Positions 8,742-17,615 of a stretch of 60,512 bases of DNA are shown here, one piece after another. The stretch is from positions 1-60,512 of IMG/VR virus record IMGVR_UViG_3300010354_006477; one strand, 5' to 3'. The notes below the pieces were generated by a model. That model saw only the letters and a program-made list of their open reading frames with translations, made no database searches and was not told the DNA's origin. This DNA comes from a virus. The translations under genes and the position numbers were made by a program. Each line of letters begins with the position of its first letter. Within the stretch, counting starts at the first letter, position 1.

Positions 8742-11700
8742 TTAAAATAGACAAAAACATAGTTCAAACAATTACATGGGAACAGGATCCTAATACATTT
8801 GATCGTAGATTACATGCAGCCGGTCAAGCCCATGATGAGTTTATCGTTGTTAATCCTAAGTACGATCCATGGATTTTAGACTATATTGATCCCAAAGAGA
8901 TCGTCAGCGACAAATGTGTAGTCTGGGCCATAGATAACTTGTGGCTAGTTAAGAAATTTAAAAGGTCTTGGACCGAATCCAAAGGCTGGGACTTGGTTCA
9001 TTGTGAACTTGATATTGAAAAGTCTGTTAAGTTCAATCCCGAAGTCAAGTTCATTAATACTAGTTTACGCAACAGCATTGAAAACTATAAAATTAATATT
9101 GAAGATGCTGCCAGCGAACATGTATGGTATACAGAGGATCGTGTCTGGATCGCCAAGGCCGTTGCTACAGAATTTGAAATAACTGGCAGCAAAGACATGG
9201 GTGTATTGTCTGCGCCGTTAGTTTACAATCCGGCATTGCCTGAAGTTGATTTTGACATAACAATAGATTTACCTTACTTTCACTATGACTATAACTACGA
9301 ACTAGTCTGGTATATAGACGACAAGTTTAATAATGATGGTGTAAAGATATGGGTAGCAAAGTTTTTACCTGACGCATCTCAAGGTGTCAAAGACATGGGT
9401 TATGTTCAACCGGTGATTGAATATAACTCTTATATACCTATTGACGAGTTTGATAGCATCTCTGCTCCTTATCAAGATTTAATCTACGAGCATGTATGGT
9501 ATCTTGATTCTGGCTTTACTTATTTAGGTGATAAGATTTGGGCAGCGAAAATTACTCCGCGCAATAGTCAAGGCTACAAGGAAAAAGGTTTTATTAAGCC
9601 CAAAGATTACGCAGGTCCAGTTATGGAATACAATCCTGCTATACCTCAAGTTGAGTTTGATTTTAGTCGTCGTGTTGTATACCACGACCTCAACTATGAT
9701 TTAGTATGGTACTTAGATCCTAATTATGTAGAAGATTCCACAAAAGTCTGGGCAGTAAAGATCGCATCTGTTGGTCCAAGCAAAGGCGTCAAGGACATGG
9801 GCTATGTTGGTCCGGTTATTGAATACAATAAAGATATTCCTGATGTTGATTGTGTAGATAATACCGCAGCAACATATATCGACTTTGACTACGAACTAGT
9901 TTGGTACCTGGATCCTAAGTTTAACTTTGATAACGAAAAGATTTGGGTTAAGCGTATAACACCTAAAAATTCTAAAGGTGTTAAGGACATGGGTTATACT
10001 AGCCCTCTGATCGAATATAACAGTGATATTCCTTCTGTTAAATTTGATGTTGAATTTAGTATACCCTATCAAGACTTAATATACGAGCATGTTTGGTATA
10101 TAGATAAAAAGTTTAACTTCGAACCAGCAAAAGTCTGGTACGCTAAAATCAGTCCTCGCACAGTTCACGGTCACAAAGACATGGGCTTTGTCAGTCCTGT
10201 ATTAATAACTAATCCAGCTCTTAACAATTTTAACTTTGATATCAGAACAGCTACTCCTTATTATAATCTGGACTATGAACTGGTATGGTATTTAGACAAC
10301 AATTATAACCCGACTGAAGAAAAGATTTGGGCAGCAAAAATTAAACCTATTAATGAGCCCCAAGGACTTAAAGACATGGGCTATGTTAGTCCCATAGTCG
10401 AATACAATCAAGACATACCTAGGTTCGATATTGAAGAAGACCAGTCGGCTACATATATTGATTTTGAATATGAACTAGTTTGGTACTTGGATCCTAAGTT
10501 TAACTTTGATAACGAAAAGATTTGGGTTAAAAGGATTAGACCTAATAAATCTTTGGGTGTCAAAGACATGGGCTATGTTCGTCCTGTAATCAAATATAAT
10601 CCTGACATTCCTAAGGTTGCGTTTGATGTTGATATATCTGTTCCTTATCAGGATCTAATATATGATCATGTATGGTATTTAGATCAACGTTTTAATCCTC
10701 TAGAAGATCGTGTATGGGCTATTAGAATAGCTGTGTCCGAGTCTCAAGGTCTTAAGACTATGGGATCAGTTAGTCCCATTATTAAAAAGAATCCTGCTAT
10801 TCCTGATGTTAATTTTGTGTTTGATGAAGTTCTGCCATACTACGAATTTAAAAATGATATAGTATGGTATATTGATCCAAGATTTAACCCCACTGATGAC
10901 AGTATCTGGGCATTGCGAATCGATAGTCTGGAGCCAGATCCAGGATTAAAAGATGTAGGCTTTGCACATCCTGAGTTTGTTTATAATCCTGATATTCCTC
11001 GACTGGATTATTTTATTGACGATCATATTCCCTATTATGACCTAGGTTATGAACATGTGTGGATGCTAGATGATAATCTACATACAGATAATGAAAAGAT
11101 TTGGGCAGCAAGAATTATACCTAATGGTCAACGATTAGGTGTTAAAGAAGTAGGTAATATTGGGGTTCGATTTGGCGGCTTTGATGTAGTGTTTATTAGC
11201 TATCATGAACCCAATGCCGAAGCCAATTGGCAGCGTGTTCTGGAAATTTGCCCGACTGCCAAACGAGTTAAAAATGTCAAAGGTATCTTTCAAGCACATA
11301 AACAGGCTGCTGCTTTAGCCACTACAGAAATGTTTTATGTAGTTGACGGTGATGCCGAGCTAGTAGACAACTGGCGCTTTGATTTTAGACCCAATGTGTT
11401 CGACATGGACTGCGTACACTTGTGGACCAGTATCAATCCCATTAATGATTTAGAGTACGGCTATGGTGGTGTTAAGTTGTTCCCAAGACAAATGCTGTTA
11501 GATGCTGAAACTTGGAAGATTGACTTAACCACCGGACTAGGTAAACTTAAACTAGTTAACAAAATCAGTAATGTCACTGCTTTTAACTATGATGCTTTTA
11601 CTACTTGGCGTAGTGCTTTTAGAGAATGTGCTAAGTTAAGTTCTAGTCTAGATCCGGATGCTGAGCGCAGATTAGAAATTTGGTGTACACAAGGCATGGA

Positions 11701-11845
11701 CAGACCCAACGGCCAATACGCCATTGATGGTGCAAAACTAGGCAGACAATACGGCCTAGACAACTTAAATAACACTGACAAGTTAAAATTAATCAACGAC
11801 TACGAATGGATGAAAAATGAGTTTAATGAATTCTATAAACACTAA
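8738..11845 (+). CDS. Large repeat protein with C-terminal glycosyltransferase-like domain
   Basis: This 1035-residue protein has an N-terminal region of about 127 residues, ten to eleven tandem repeats of about 64 residues, and a C-terminal domain of about 220 residues. Each repeat opens LVWYLDPKFN or HVWYIDKKFN, then has KIWAAKI, GVKDMGYV, a P-x-IEYNPDIP segment and a PYxDLxYE ending. The C-terminal domain (VVFISYHEPNAEANW, AHKQAA, FYVVDGDAELVD, YGYGGVKLF) is shared with the next two genes. VDGD resembles the DxD metal-binding motif of GT-A glycosyltransferases. No signal peptide or membrane segment is visible. The repeat module may bind glycan or be a scaffold; its function is not known to me. 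Confidence 0.75.
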   Translation: MIKIDKNIVQTITWEQDPNTFDRRLHAAGQAHDEFIVVNPKYDPWILDYIDPKEIVSDKCVVWAIDNLWLVKKFKRSWTESKGWDLVHCELDIEKSVKFNPEVKFINTSLRNSIENYKINIEDAASEHVWYTEDRVWIAKAVATEFEITGSKDMGVLSAPLVYNPALPEVDFDITIDLPYFHYDYNYELVWYIDDKFNNDGVKIWVAKFLPDASQGVKDMGYVQPVIEYNSYIPIDEFDSISAPYQDLIYEHVWYLDSGFTYLGDKIWAAKITPRNSQGYKEKGFIKPKDYAGPVMEYNPAIPQVEFDFSRRVVYHDLNYDLVWYLDPNYVEDSTKVWAVKIASVGPSKGVKDMGYVGPVIEYNKDIPDVDCVDNTAATYIDFDYELVWYLDPKFNFDNEKIWVKRITPKNSKGVKDMGYTSPLIEYNSDIPSVKFDVEFSIPYQDLIYEHVWYIDKKFNFEPAKVWYAKISPRTVHGHKDMGFVSPVLITNPALNNFNFDIRTATPYYNLDYELVWYLDNNYNPTEEKIWAAKIKPINEPQGLKDMGYVSPIVEYNQDIPRFDIEEDQSATYIDFEYELVWYLDPKFNFDNEKIWVKRIRPNKSLGVKDMGYVRPVIKYNPDIPKVAFDVDISVPYQDLIYDHVWYLDQRFNPLEDRVWAIRIAVSESQGLKTMGSVSPIIKKNPAIPDVNFVFDEVLPYYEFKNDIVWYIDPRFNPTDDSIWALRIDSLEPDPGLKDVGFAHPEFVYNPDIPRLDYFIDDHIPYYDLGYEHVWMLDDNLHTDNEKIWAARIIPNGQRLGVKEVGNIGVRFGGFDVVFISYHEPNAEANWQRVLEICPTAKRVKNVKGIFQAHKQAAALATTEMFYVVDGDAELVDNWRFDFRPNVFDMDCVHLWTSINPINDLEYGYGGVKLFPRQMLLDAETWKIDLTTGLGKLKLVNKISNVTAFNYDAFTTWRSAFRECAKLSSSLDPDAERRLEIWCTQGMDRPNGQYAIDGAKLGRQYGLDNLNNTDKLKLINDYEWMKNEFNEFYKH
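9119..11173 (+). repeat. Tandem 64-residue repeats (about 193 nt each) within the large protein
   Basis: Ten full units and one partial unit can be counted by the H/L-VWYLD opening and the KDMGYV centre. Units 5 and 8 begin with the same 21-residue run of protein sequence, and the DNA at 9872-9954 and 10451-10533 is nearly identical. The 579-base offset equals three units, which indicates that a three-unit block was duplicated recently. Other units have diverged strongly but keep the aromatic and charged framework. Confidence 0.85.
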
Positions 11846-12821
11846 TAGTTTAACATCTACCAATTATACATTTCGCCTTAAGGATATTCCTGTAGTATTT
11901 TTAAGTTACGACGAACCTAATGCCGACGAAAACTTTGAACGACTAAAGGCTACTCACCCTAACAAAAATTTAGTGCATCGTGTACATGGTGTTAAGGGAC
12001 TCGATGCTGCACACAAGGCCTGTGCTGCATTTGCCGAAAACGATAGATTCTTTACTGTAGATGGCGACTGCTATGTTGACTCTGCTATATGGCGTCAAAG
12101 TATTGAAGTTCCAGCCAATGATATACGAGCAACATTCAGCTGGAGCAGTCGCAACATTGTCAATGGTCTTGTTTATGGCAACGGCGGAGTTAAGTTATGG
12201 TACGCACCATATGTATTAAACATGCGTACACATGAAGCTGCTACTAAAGATGATAATGACAACAATGTAGACTTTTGTTGGGACTTTGAAAACTACAAGC
12301 AAATGAACAACACTTATGGCACTGTTATGAACAATGCCAGTCCTTTCCAAGCATTCAGAGCAGGCTTTAGAGAGGGTGTAAAAATGGGGCTAGATCAAGG
12401 GCACAAAGTAAACATCGAAGACTTCAATCATAAAATGTATCCTGGCAACTTTGCTCGTTGGCTAATATGGATGACGGTGGGTCGCGATGTTGACAATGGA
12501 GCTTGGGCAATCTACGGCGCTAGACTCGGTGCTTATAATTTGTACATCGAAAACTTTGATCATAGTCTAATCAGCGACTATGATTGGTTTAAGGCATACT
12601 GGTCAGACATCGAAGAGCTAACTACTAATCCCGACGAAGACAGCAATCGTGTCATGCAGGCCTTAGTCGAGAAGCTTAACTTGCCACTAGCAGAACTCGA
12701 CGCCGGCCAAAGCCGCTGGTTTAAACATGTTAACATTAATCCTCCTAAGAATTTTGGCTGGCCTGCAATGCTAAATCACAGTGCGCTACCTTTGTTTGGA
12801 TTTACACTACCTAGGTTTTAA
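11817..12821 (+). CDS. Glycosyltransferase-like protein, second of three paralogues
   Basis: This 334-residue protein shares the C-terminal domain of the preceding repeat protein without the repeats: VVFLSYDEPNADENF, VHGVKGLDAAHKA, FFTVDGDCYVDS and NGLVYGNGGVKLW are matched in order. VDGD is the likely DxD-type nucleotide-sugar and metal site, and GNGGVKLW is a conserved Gly-rich turn. The ATG at 11817 overlaps the previous gene by 29 bases; an ATG at 11826 is possible. A GGATG six to seven bases upstream favours 11817. Role inferred as sugar transfer to a phage or host acceptor; no acceptor is visible. Confidence 0.65.
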   Translation: MSLMNSINTNSLTSTNYTFRLKDIPVVFLSYDEPNADENFERLKATHPNKNLVHRVHGVKGLDAAHKACAAFAENDRFFTVDGDCYVDSAIWRQSIEVPANDIRATFSWSSRNIVNGLVYGNGGVKLWYAPYVLNMRTHEAATKDDNDNNVDFCWDFENYKQMNNTYGTVMNNASPFQAFRAGFREGVKMGLDQGHKVNIEDFNHKMYPGNFARWLIWMTVGRDVDNGAWAIYGARLGAYNLYIENFDHSLISDYDWFKAYWSDIEELTTNPDEDSNRVMQALVEKLNLPLAELDAGQSRWFKHVNINPPKNFGWPAMLNHSALPLFGFTLPRF

Positions 12822-12822
12822 A

Positions 12823-13497
12823 ATGACGCCTGTTTATTTTTTATATACTGACGAATTAAATCGCGAAGAAAACTTTAAAAGATTGCAAAGCAAAGTGCCG
12901 CATGCCCATAGTGTTGCAGCAGTAGGTAATATTTTTGCTAGCCATAAACACATTGCCAACATTTGCGATGCTGACAGATTTTATGTTGTAGACGCAGATT
13001 GCTGGATAGTTGACAGTTTTAATTTTGATAAACAAATTGATCTCAAGCCTAAGAGCGTAGCAGTATTTCGTGCCAAAAATCCCATTAACGGGTTAGTCTA
13101 TGGCCATGGCGGTATTAAATTGTTTAGCAAAGATTGTTTTAGTGCAGAGCGATTGGATCGTCCGGACATGACAACAACATTAGCTGACAGCTATATCAAA
13201 GTAAATGTACTAGCTAGTGAGCATAGATTTAATTACACACCATTTTCAACTTGGCGTACTGCATTCCGCGAAGCAGTAAAACTCAGTGCTGGTATTAATA
13301 AAAATAACAACGATCAAGAAAGTCTAGATCGTCTCAATATGTGGCTGAATGCTGGCTTGGAAGCTAAACATGGATATTTTAGTGTACATGGTGCTCGTGC
13401 TGGAGAATTATTTGCCGCACAGCCCGGCAGTGATCTTAACTTAGTTAATGACTTTAAATTTATTGAGTTTAAATTCAGGGAGTGGCTAGGTGTATAA
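12823..13497 (+). CDS. Glycosyltransferase-like protein, third of three paralogues
   Basis: This is the shortest of the three paralogues (224 residues from the ATG at 12823, directly after the previous stop). It keeps PVYFLYTDELNREENF, ASHKHIAN, FYVVDADCWIVDS, NGLVYGHGGIKLF and STWRTAFREAVKLS, all in the same order as the C-terminal domain of the large repeat protein. VDAD replaces VDGD as the DxD-type motif. A longer frame upstream would run inside the previous gene and lacks homology to its sisters, so the later start is chosen. It overlaps the following radical SAM gene by eight bases. Confidence 0.65.
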   Translation: MTPVYFLYTDELNREENFKRLQSKVPHAHSVAAVGNIFASHKHIANICDADRFYVVDADCWIVDSFNFDKQIDLKPKSVAVFRAKNPINGLVYGHGGIKLFSKDCFSAERLDRPDMTTTLADSYIKVNVLASEHRFNYTPFSTWRTAFREAVKLSAGINKNNNDQESLDRLNMWLNAGLEAKHGYFSVHGARAGELFAAQPGSDLNLVNDFKFIEFKFREWLGV

Positions 13498-14668
13498 TTA
13501 TCAGGACATTGAAGTAGTTCATTTAGAAATGACAGAGGCCTGTAACGCTTCGTGTCCTATGTGTGCAAGGAATTTAAATGGCGGAGATATTAATCCTCAT
13601 CTTAATGGGCGCGAACTTAGCATTAGCGACATTGAACATATATTTAAAATAGACTTTGTAAAACAATTAAAACGCATTTACATGTGCGGCAACTACGGCG
13701 ATCCGGCAGTAGCCAAAGATACGCTAGAAGCATTTGCGTATTTTAGAGAACATAATCCAGACTTGTTTCTAAGTATGCATACCAATGGCTCAATGAAGAA
13801 GCCTGAATGGTGGGCAGAATTGGCAAGTGTAATTGGGCGCAAAGGTTATGTAGTATTTGGCTTAGATGGCTTAGAAGACACTAATCATTTGTATCGTCAA
13901 GGCACGGTATGGTCTAATATAATGCGTAATGTTGAAGCATTTATAAAAGCCGGAGGCCGTGCGCGATGGGATTTTATTGTTTTTGCTCACAACGAACATC
14001 AAGTTGAAGCTGCTGAAGAACTATCAAAGCAAATGGGCTTTGAAAAGTTTCAATACAAAAAGTCTGCAAGATTCTTTAGCAATACAAAAGCACAAACTAA
14101 AGATGCACATCAAGCACAAAACCGTAAAGGTTTGACAACATTATTGCAAGCTCCGACTAATCCCAAGTATCGCAACGCTGTATTAGATAAGCTAAAAGAA
14201 GCAGCTAATCCTGCTAATGAACAAAAGATTACAGTAGACAATGTAGTAACAATTGACAAGCTCACTGGGCTTCAAGGTATCCAGACTTTTAGCACTGATC
14301 CTGCTAAAAAGAAACCAGTAGAACATATTTGGGACGAAGCTGTCATTGACTGTAAAGTAGCTAAAGAAAAGAATTTATATATCACTGCTGAAGGTGTTGT
14401 GCAGCCTTGCTGTTGGCTTGCTGGCCAGATGTATGTTTGGTATTATAAAGAACAAGGTGCCCAAGTTTGGAAGTTTATCAATGAAGCAAGTGTTGATTCA
14501 ATTGATGCTAAAAAACATAGTCTAGAAGAAATTATACAAGGTGACTATTTTCAGAAAATAATCCCCGACAGCTGGAACAAGCCCAGCTGTGCCGAAGGCA
14601 AAAGTTCAATGTGCGCTAAAATTTGTGGAACTAAATACGATGCGTTCAAAGAACAATTCAATACATGA
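13490..14668 (+). CDS. Radical SAM protein with C-terminal SPASM-like region (GDP-motif subgroup)
   Basis: This 392-residue protein starts at a GTG overlapping the previous stop. CNASCPMC near residue 19 is the CxxxCxxC [4Fe-4S] motif that binds S-adenosylmethionine. The usual GGEP strand motif is replaced by CGNYGDP. LDGLEDTNHLYRQ and FAHNEHQVEAAEEL follow. The C-terminal part has GVVQPCCWLAG and a further Cys cluster ending CAKICGT, consistent with a SPASM or twitch auxiliary Fe-S site. It belongs to a subgroup of four in this window. Radical SAM enzymes with SPASM regions modify peptides or sugars; the substrate is unknown. Confidence 0.85.
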   Translation: MYNYQDIEVVHLEMTEACNASCPMCARNLNGGDINPHLNGRELSISDIEHIFKIDFVKQLKRIYMCGNYGDPAVAKDTLEAFAYFREHNPDLFLSMHTNGSMKKPEWWAELASVIGRKGYVVFGLDGLEDTNHLYRQGTVWSNIMRNVEAFIKAGGRARWDFIVFAHNEHQVEAAEELSKQMGFEKFQYKKSARFFSNTKAQTKDAHQAQNRKGLTTLLQAPTNPKYRNAVLDKLKEAANPANEQKITVDNVVTIDKLTGLQGIQTFSTDPAKKKPVEHIWDEAVIDCKVAKEKNLYITAEGVVQPCCWLAGQMYVWYYKEQGAQVWKFINEASVDSIDAKKHSLEEIIQGDYFQKIIPDSWNKPSCAEGKSSMCAKICGTKYDAFKEQFNT

Positions 14669-15630
14669 CGACACCTATTGAAATATTTAATGATTCTAAT
14701 AGATTCACAATCGACTGGACTCTAAATACTTTATGCACTTATCATTGCAGTTATTGTCCTCCTGAATTACATCGGGGCAGAAATGTGTTTCGAAATCGCG
14801 AGGAAGATCAGTTAGTTTTATTAAATTTTCTCAACAAGCTTCGATTACAATTAAAAGATCGCAGCGTACATATTTTTATTAATGGCGGCGAACCTACTAT
14901 AAGTCCGGTTTTTGAAACTCTACTAGATTTTATAGACTCGGCCGGCTGGTCGGCTTATGTTAATACTAACGCTAGTCGTAGTTTAGATTGGTGGCAGCAG
15001 TACGCTAAGAAAGCTTTTAAAATTACTGTTAGTTATCATCCAGAGTCGGTCAATGACGATGAAATATTTGAAAAAGTTGAGTATATCAGCACGCAAACTA
15101 ATGTAGGCGTATTTACACTTATGTATCCGCCATTATGGGATAAAGCTGTTAACGCTTATAATCGATTTAAAACTATGCCCGCAGTAACTGTCGGAGCTAG
15201 CAGAGTTTTTAAACGGGACACTCAACAAGTTTCGTCTAGCTATGAATATTCATTAGAGCAGTTAGCTTGGTTAGAAGAAAACAGTCGAGTTATTTTTAAG
15301 ACAGGGATAAAGAGATATAGTCCCGGAAGTGCGTTCGGGCAAACATTTATAAAGCACAATGATTCTACTATTGAAAGAATGGACGAAGTTGAGCTAGTTA
15401 ATAAAGGGCAGAATAAATTTTTAGGCTGGTCCTGTACTATGGGTCAGAATCACTTGTTTATTGATTCCAATTGGAATATAAGGCCAGCTACTTGCAATAC
15501 ATTATCTACTTTTACTACAATTGAAAAGTTTGATAAACTACTTAGTGAAGATGTTTATTGTCGAGATAATTATTGTATGTGTACAGCAGATGTAATGATA
15601 CCAAAAAAATATGAATCCGTATCTTCCTAA
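14665..15630 (+). CDS. Radical SAM protein, compact type
   Basis: This 321-residue protein has CTYHCSYC at about residue 24 as the radical SAM cluster motif, followed by FINGGEPTISP, the standard GGEP SAM-binding strand, and SYHPESVNDDE. Near the C-terminus it has GWSCTMGQNHLFID and DNYCMCTADV, indicating possible auxiliary cluster cysteines. It differs from the GDP-motif proteins on both sides and resembles the gene at 30890-32056 in having Cys-Ser-Tyr-Cys and a classical GGEPT. The start overlaps the upstream stop by four bases, and the end overlaps the next gene by 20 bases. Confidence 0.85.
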   Translation: MTTPIEIFNDSNRFTIDWTLNTLCTYHCSYCPPELHRGRNVFRNREEDQLVLLNFLNKLRLQLKDRSVHIFINGGEPTISPVFETLLDFIDSAGWSAYVNTNASRSLDWWQQYAKKAFKITVSYHPESVNDDEIFEKVEYISTQTNVGVFTLMYPPLWDKAVNAYNRFKTMPAVTVGASRVFKRDTQQVSSSYEYSLEQLAWLEENSRVIFKTGIKRYSPGSAFGQTFIKHNDSTIERMDEVELVNKGQNKFLGWSCTMGQNHLFIDSNWNIRPATCNTLSTFTTIEKFDKLLSEDVYCRDNYCMCTADVMIPKKYESVSS

Positions 15631-16675
15631 TCCAAGAAAATTACAATTTGAACTAAGCTCTATGTGCAATGCATTATGCTTAGGTTGTGTTCGCACCGAT
15701 TCAACTTCGTTTAATGAAAAGAAATATGTAATCCCTGAAAAACAATATATCAGCTTTGATGTTTTTAAGAAAATATTATTATCGCCTAGTTTTAGTTCTA
15801 TAGAAGAATTAGAGTTTTGTGGCACTATCGATGATCCTTTGATGCATCCCGAGTTCCTGGAGTTTTTAGATTGGGCTAGCACAGTAGGTCGATATAATGT
15901 ATTAATTCATACTAATGCCAGTTTACGCAATACCAAATATTGGCAACGAATGGCAGAAATTTTACAAAAGCACGATAGGCATGTAGTAAAATTTAGTATC
16001 GATGGCATGGAAGATACTAACCATATCTATAGACAAAATACTATTTGGTCTAAAATCATGGAAAATGCACGAGCATTTATTGCGGCCGGCGGCAACGCAG
16101 GCTGGCAATATTTAATATTTCCATGGAACGAACATCAAATCATGGAAGCAAAACAACTCAGTGTCGAAATGGGGTTCAATGAATTTATGAGTCGCCATGA
16201 CAGAAGTGTTGCTACAAGTCTCGGTTTAGAAAAAATACAAAAAATTAAAGTCGATGACATTAAACGTCGTTCCTCTTACACTGATCTAACCTCTATTAAT
16301 AACAGATTAGCAGATTCAGTTCATAACGAAATTCAATGTAACAATCAAACTAAAAAAATGTACTTTATTGGGTTTGATAGTAGACTATGGCCTTGTTGTT
16401 TCCTGCATAACGGCCTTATAAATTTAGATCAAGGAAAAGTCGATGCGCTGAAAAAAAGATTATATGATGCATACGGCGACGATTCTTGGAATGATCTAAC
16501 TAAACATACTGTCGAGGAAATTCTTCAACACGAATTTTATCAAAATGATCTGGTGGCAAGCTGGTCTGACTACGAACACGATATAACTAAAACAAGTAGA
16601 ATATATAGATGTACAGAAGTCTGCAACGTTAAGAAACTTGAAGTTCTTCCAATTGGAAATTACAAAATACTATGA
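15611..16675 (+). CDS. Radical SAM protein with SPASM-like region (GDP-motif subgroup)
   Basis: The 354-residue protein has CNALCLGC at about residue 19 (CxxxCxxC). In place of GGEP it has FCGTIDDPLMHP, then IDGMEDTNHIYRQ and FPWNEHQIMEAKQLSVEMGF, which align closely with the gene at 13490. SRLWPCCFLHNG and a final CTEVCNVKKL form the C-terminal Cys pairs. The close match to the 13490 and 22063 proteins shows duplication within the genome. Overlaps of 20 and four bases with its neighbours place it in a continuous operon. Confidence 0.85.
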   Translation: MNPYLPNPRKLQFELSSMCNALCLGCVRTDSTSFNEKKYVIPEKQYISFDVFKKILLSPSFSSIEELEFCGTIDDPLMHPEFLEFLDWASTVGRYNVLIHTNASLRNTKYWQRMAEILQKHDRHVVKFSIDGMEDTNHIYRQNTIWSKIMENARAFIAAGGNAGWQYLIFPWNEHQIMEAKQLSVEMGFNEFMSRHDRSVATSLGLEKIQKIKVDDIKRRSSYTDLTSINNRLADSVHNEIQCNNQTKKMYFIGFDSRLWPCCFLHNGLINLDQGKVDALKKRLYDAYGDDSWNDLTKHTVEEILQHEFYQNDLVASWSDYEHDITKTSRIYRCTEVCNVKKLEVLPIGNYKIL

Positions 16676-17334
16676 TTGATTTTAATAATTTACATGTTGG
16701 GTTAACAAATCGTTGTCGATTATCGTGTCCCGAGTGTGCTAGAACTATCCCTGGCGGCCGCTATGTTCAAAAAATGTTTGACCTAGATGTTGAATATTTT
16801 AAAAAATTTCTACTAGACTGTCATCCACGATTAATATTATTTTGTGGCAATTGGGGAGATCCGATTTACAGCAAAGACTTTATTGGCTTAGTCGATGCAA
16901 TTAAAAAAAGTAACCCAGACTGCTGTTTATTGATCCATACTAACGGATCAGGTAAAAGCACCGAATGGTGGACTAAATTAACCGAAACATTACATGACAA
17001 CGATATGCTGGTGTTCAGCATAGACGGTACACCGGAAAATTATACTAAGTATAGAATAAACAGTGAGTGGGCAGATGTTGAAAACGCCATTAAAACTGTA
17101 ATTGCAACCAAAAAAAGATTAAACAAAAAAACTAGCATACAATGGAAACATCTTGTGTTTTCTTACAATGAAAATACCATAATGGATTCTTATAAAATTA
17201 GTGTTGAAATGGGCTTCGACAAATTTTTCTTACAGCACGGATTAGTTTATGCAGAACCTTGGTTAGCAACGAGTAAGCCGTTTAGAGAAATCGAAAATAA
17301 TTTTTATGAGCAAAAAAATAAATCCTTACTGTAA
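16672..17334 (+). CDS. Radical SAM protein, N-terminal part of a split gene
   Basis: This 220-residue ORF has CRLSCPEC at about residue 14, CGNWGDPIYSK, FSIDGTPENYTKYR and FSYNENTIMDSYKISVEMGF, so it is a full core domain of the GDP-motif radical SAM subgroup. It stops at 17334, just before the part where its relatives carry the PCCW auxiliary-cluster region. That missing part is encoded by the next ORF, one frame forward, starting at 17306. A run of seven A at 17312-17318 lies in the overlap. Removing one A fuses the two parts smoothly, so this is either a real split or a one-base insertion or assembly error. Confidence 0.8.
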   Translation: MIDFNNLHVGLTNRCRLSCPECARTIPGGRYVQKMFDLDVEYFKKFLLDCHPRLILFCGNWGDPIYSKDFIGLVDAIKKSNPDCCLLIHTNGSGKSTEWWTKLTETLHDNDMLVFSIDGTPENYTKYRINSEWADVENAIKTVIATKKRLNKKTSIQWKHLVFSYNENTIMDSYKISVEMGFDKFFLQHGLVYAEPWLATSKPFREIENNFYEQKNKSLL

Positions 17335-17605
17335 AAAATACCCCGGGGCATTTATTGAATTTACCGGTCTTGTAACTCCTTGTTGTTGGTTAGTTACAGA
17401 TAAGAACCGCCATGATACTCTCAAAAATTTCATGGGCAATGATTATGATCGCATATTCATTACTAACAGTAAAGAAGACATAATAAATGCTTACAAAAAA
17501 TTAGAAGAAAGTTGGAATACAAATAGTCCTTTTTCAACTTGTGTTACAGTATGTGGTGCAAGCAACGATGAAAATGCATTAAACAGAGATATACGATTTG
17601 AGTAA
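17306..17605 (+). CDS. SPASM-like C-terminal part of the split radical SAM protein
   Basis: The 99-residue ORF starts at an ATG inside the end of the upstream radical SAM ORF. It has YCKKYPGAFIEF, GLVTPCCWLV and STCVTVCGAS, which match the C-terminal cysteine pattern of the proteins at 13490, 15611 and 22063. It lacks any radical SAM core of its own. It could be translated separately as a partner subunit through the ATG at 17306, or be the displaced tail of a frameshifted gene. No good ribosome-binding site precedes the ATG, which favours the frameshift reading. Confidence 0.65.
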   Translation: MSKKINPYCKKYPGAFIEFTGLVTPCCWLVTDKNRHDTLKNFMGNDYDRIFITNSKEDIINAYKKLEESWNTNSPFSTCVTVCGASNDENALNRDIRFE

Positions 17606-17615
17606 CTAAAATATT

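Noticed and set aside
17306-17334. A7 run as a programmed -1 frameshift site
   Set aside because: Joining the two ORFs needs a +1 (or -2) shift, not the -1 shift that A7 slippery sites normally give, and no stimulatory structure is evident. A one-base indel or true split is more likely.
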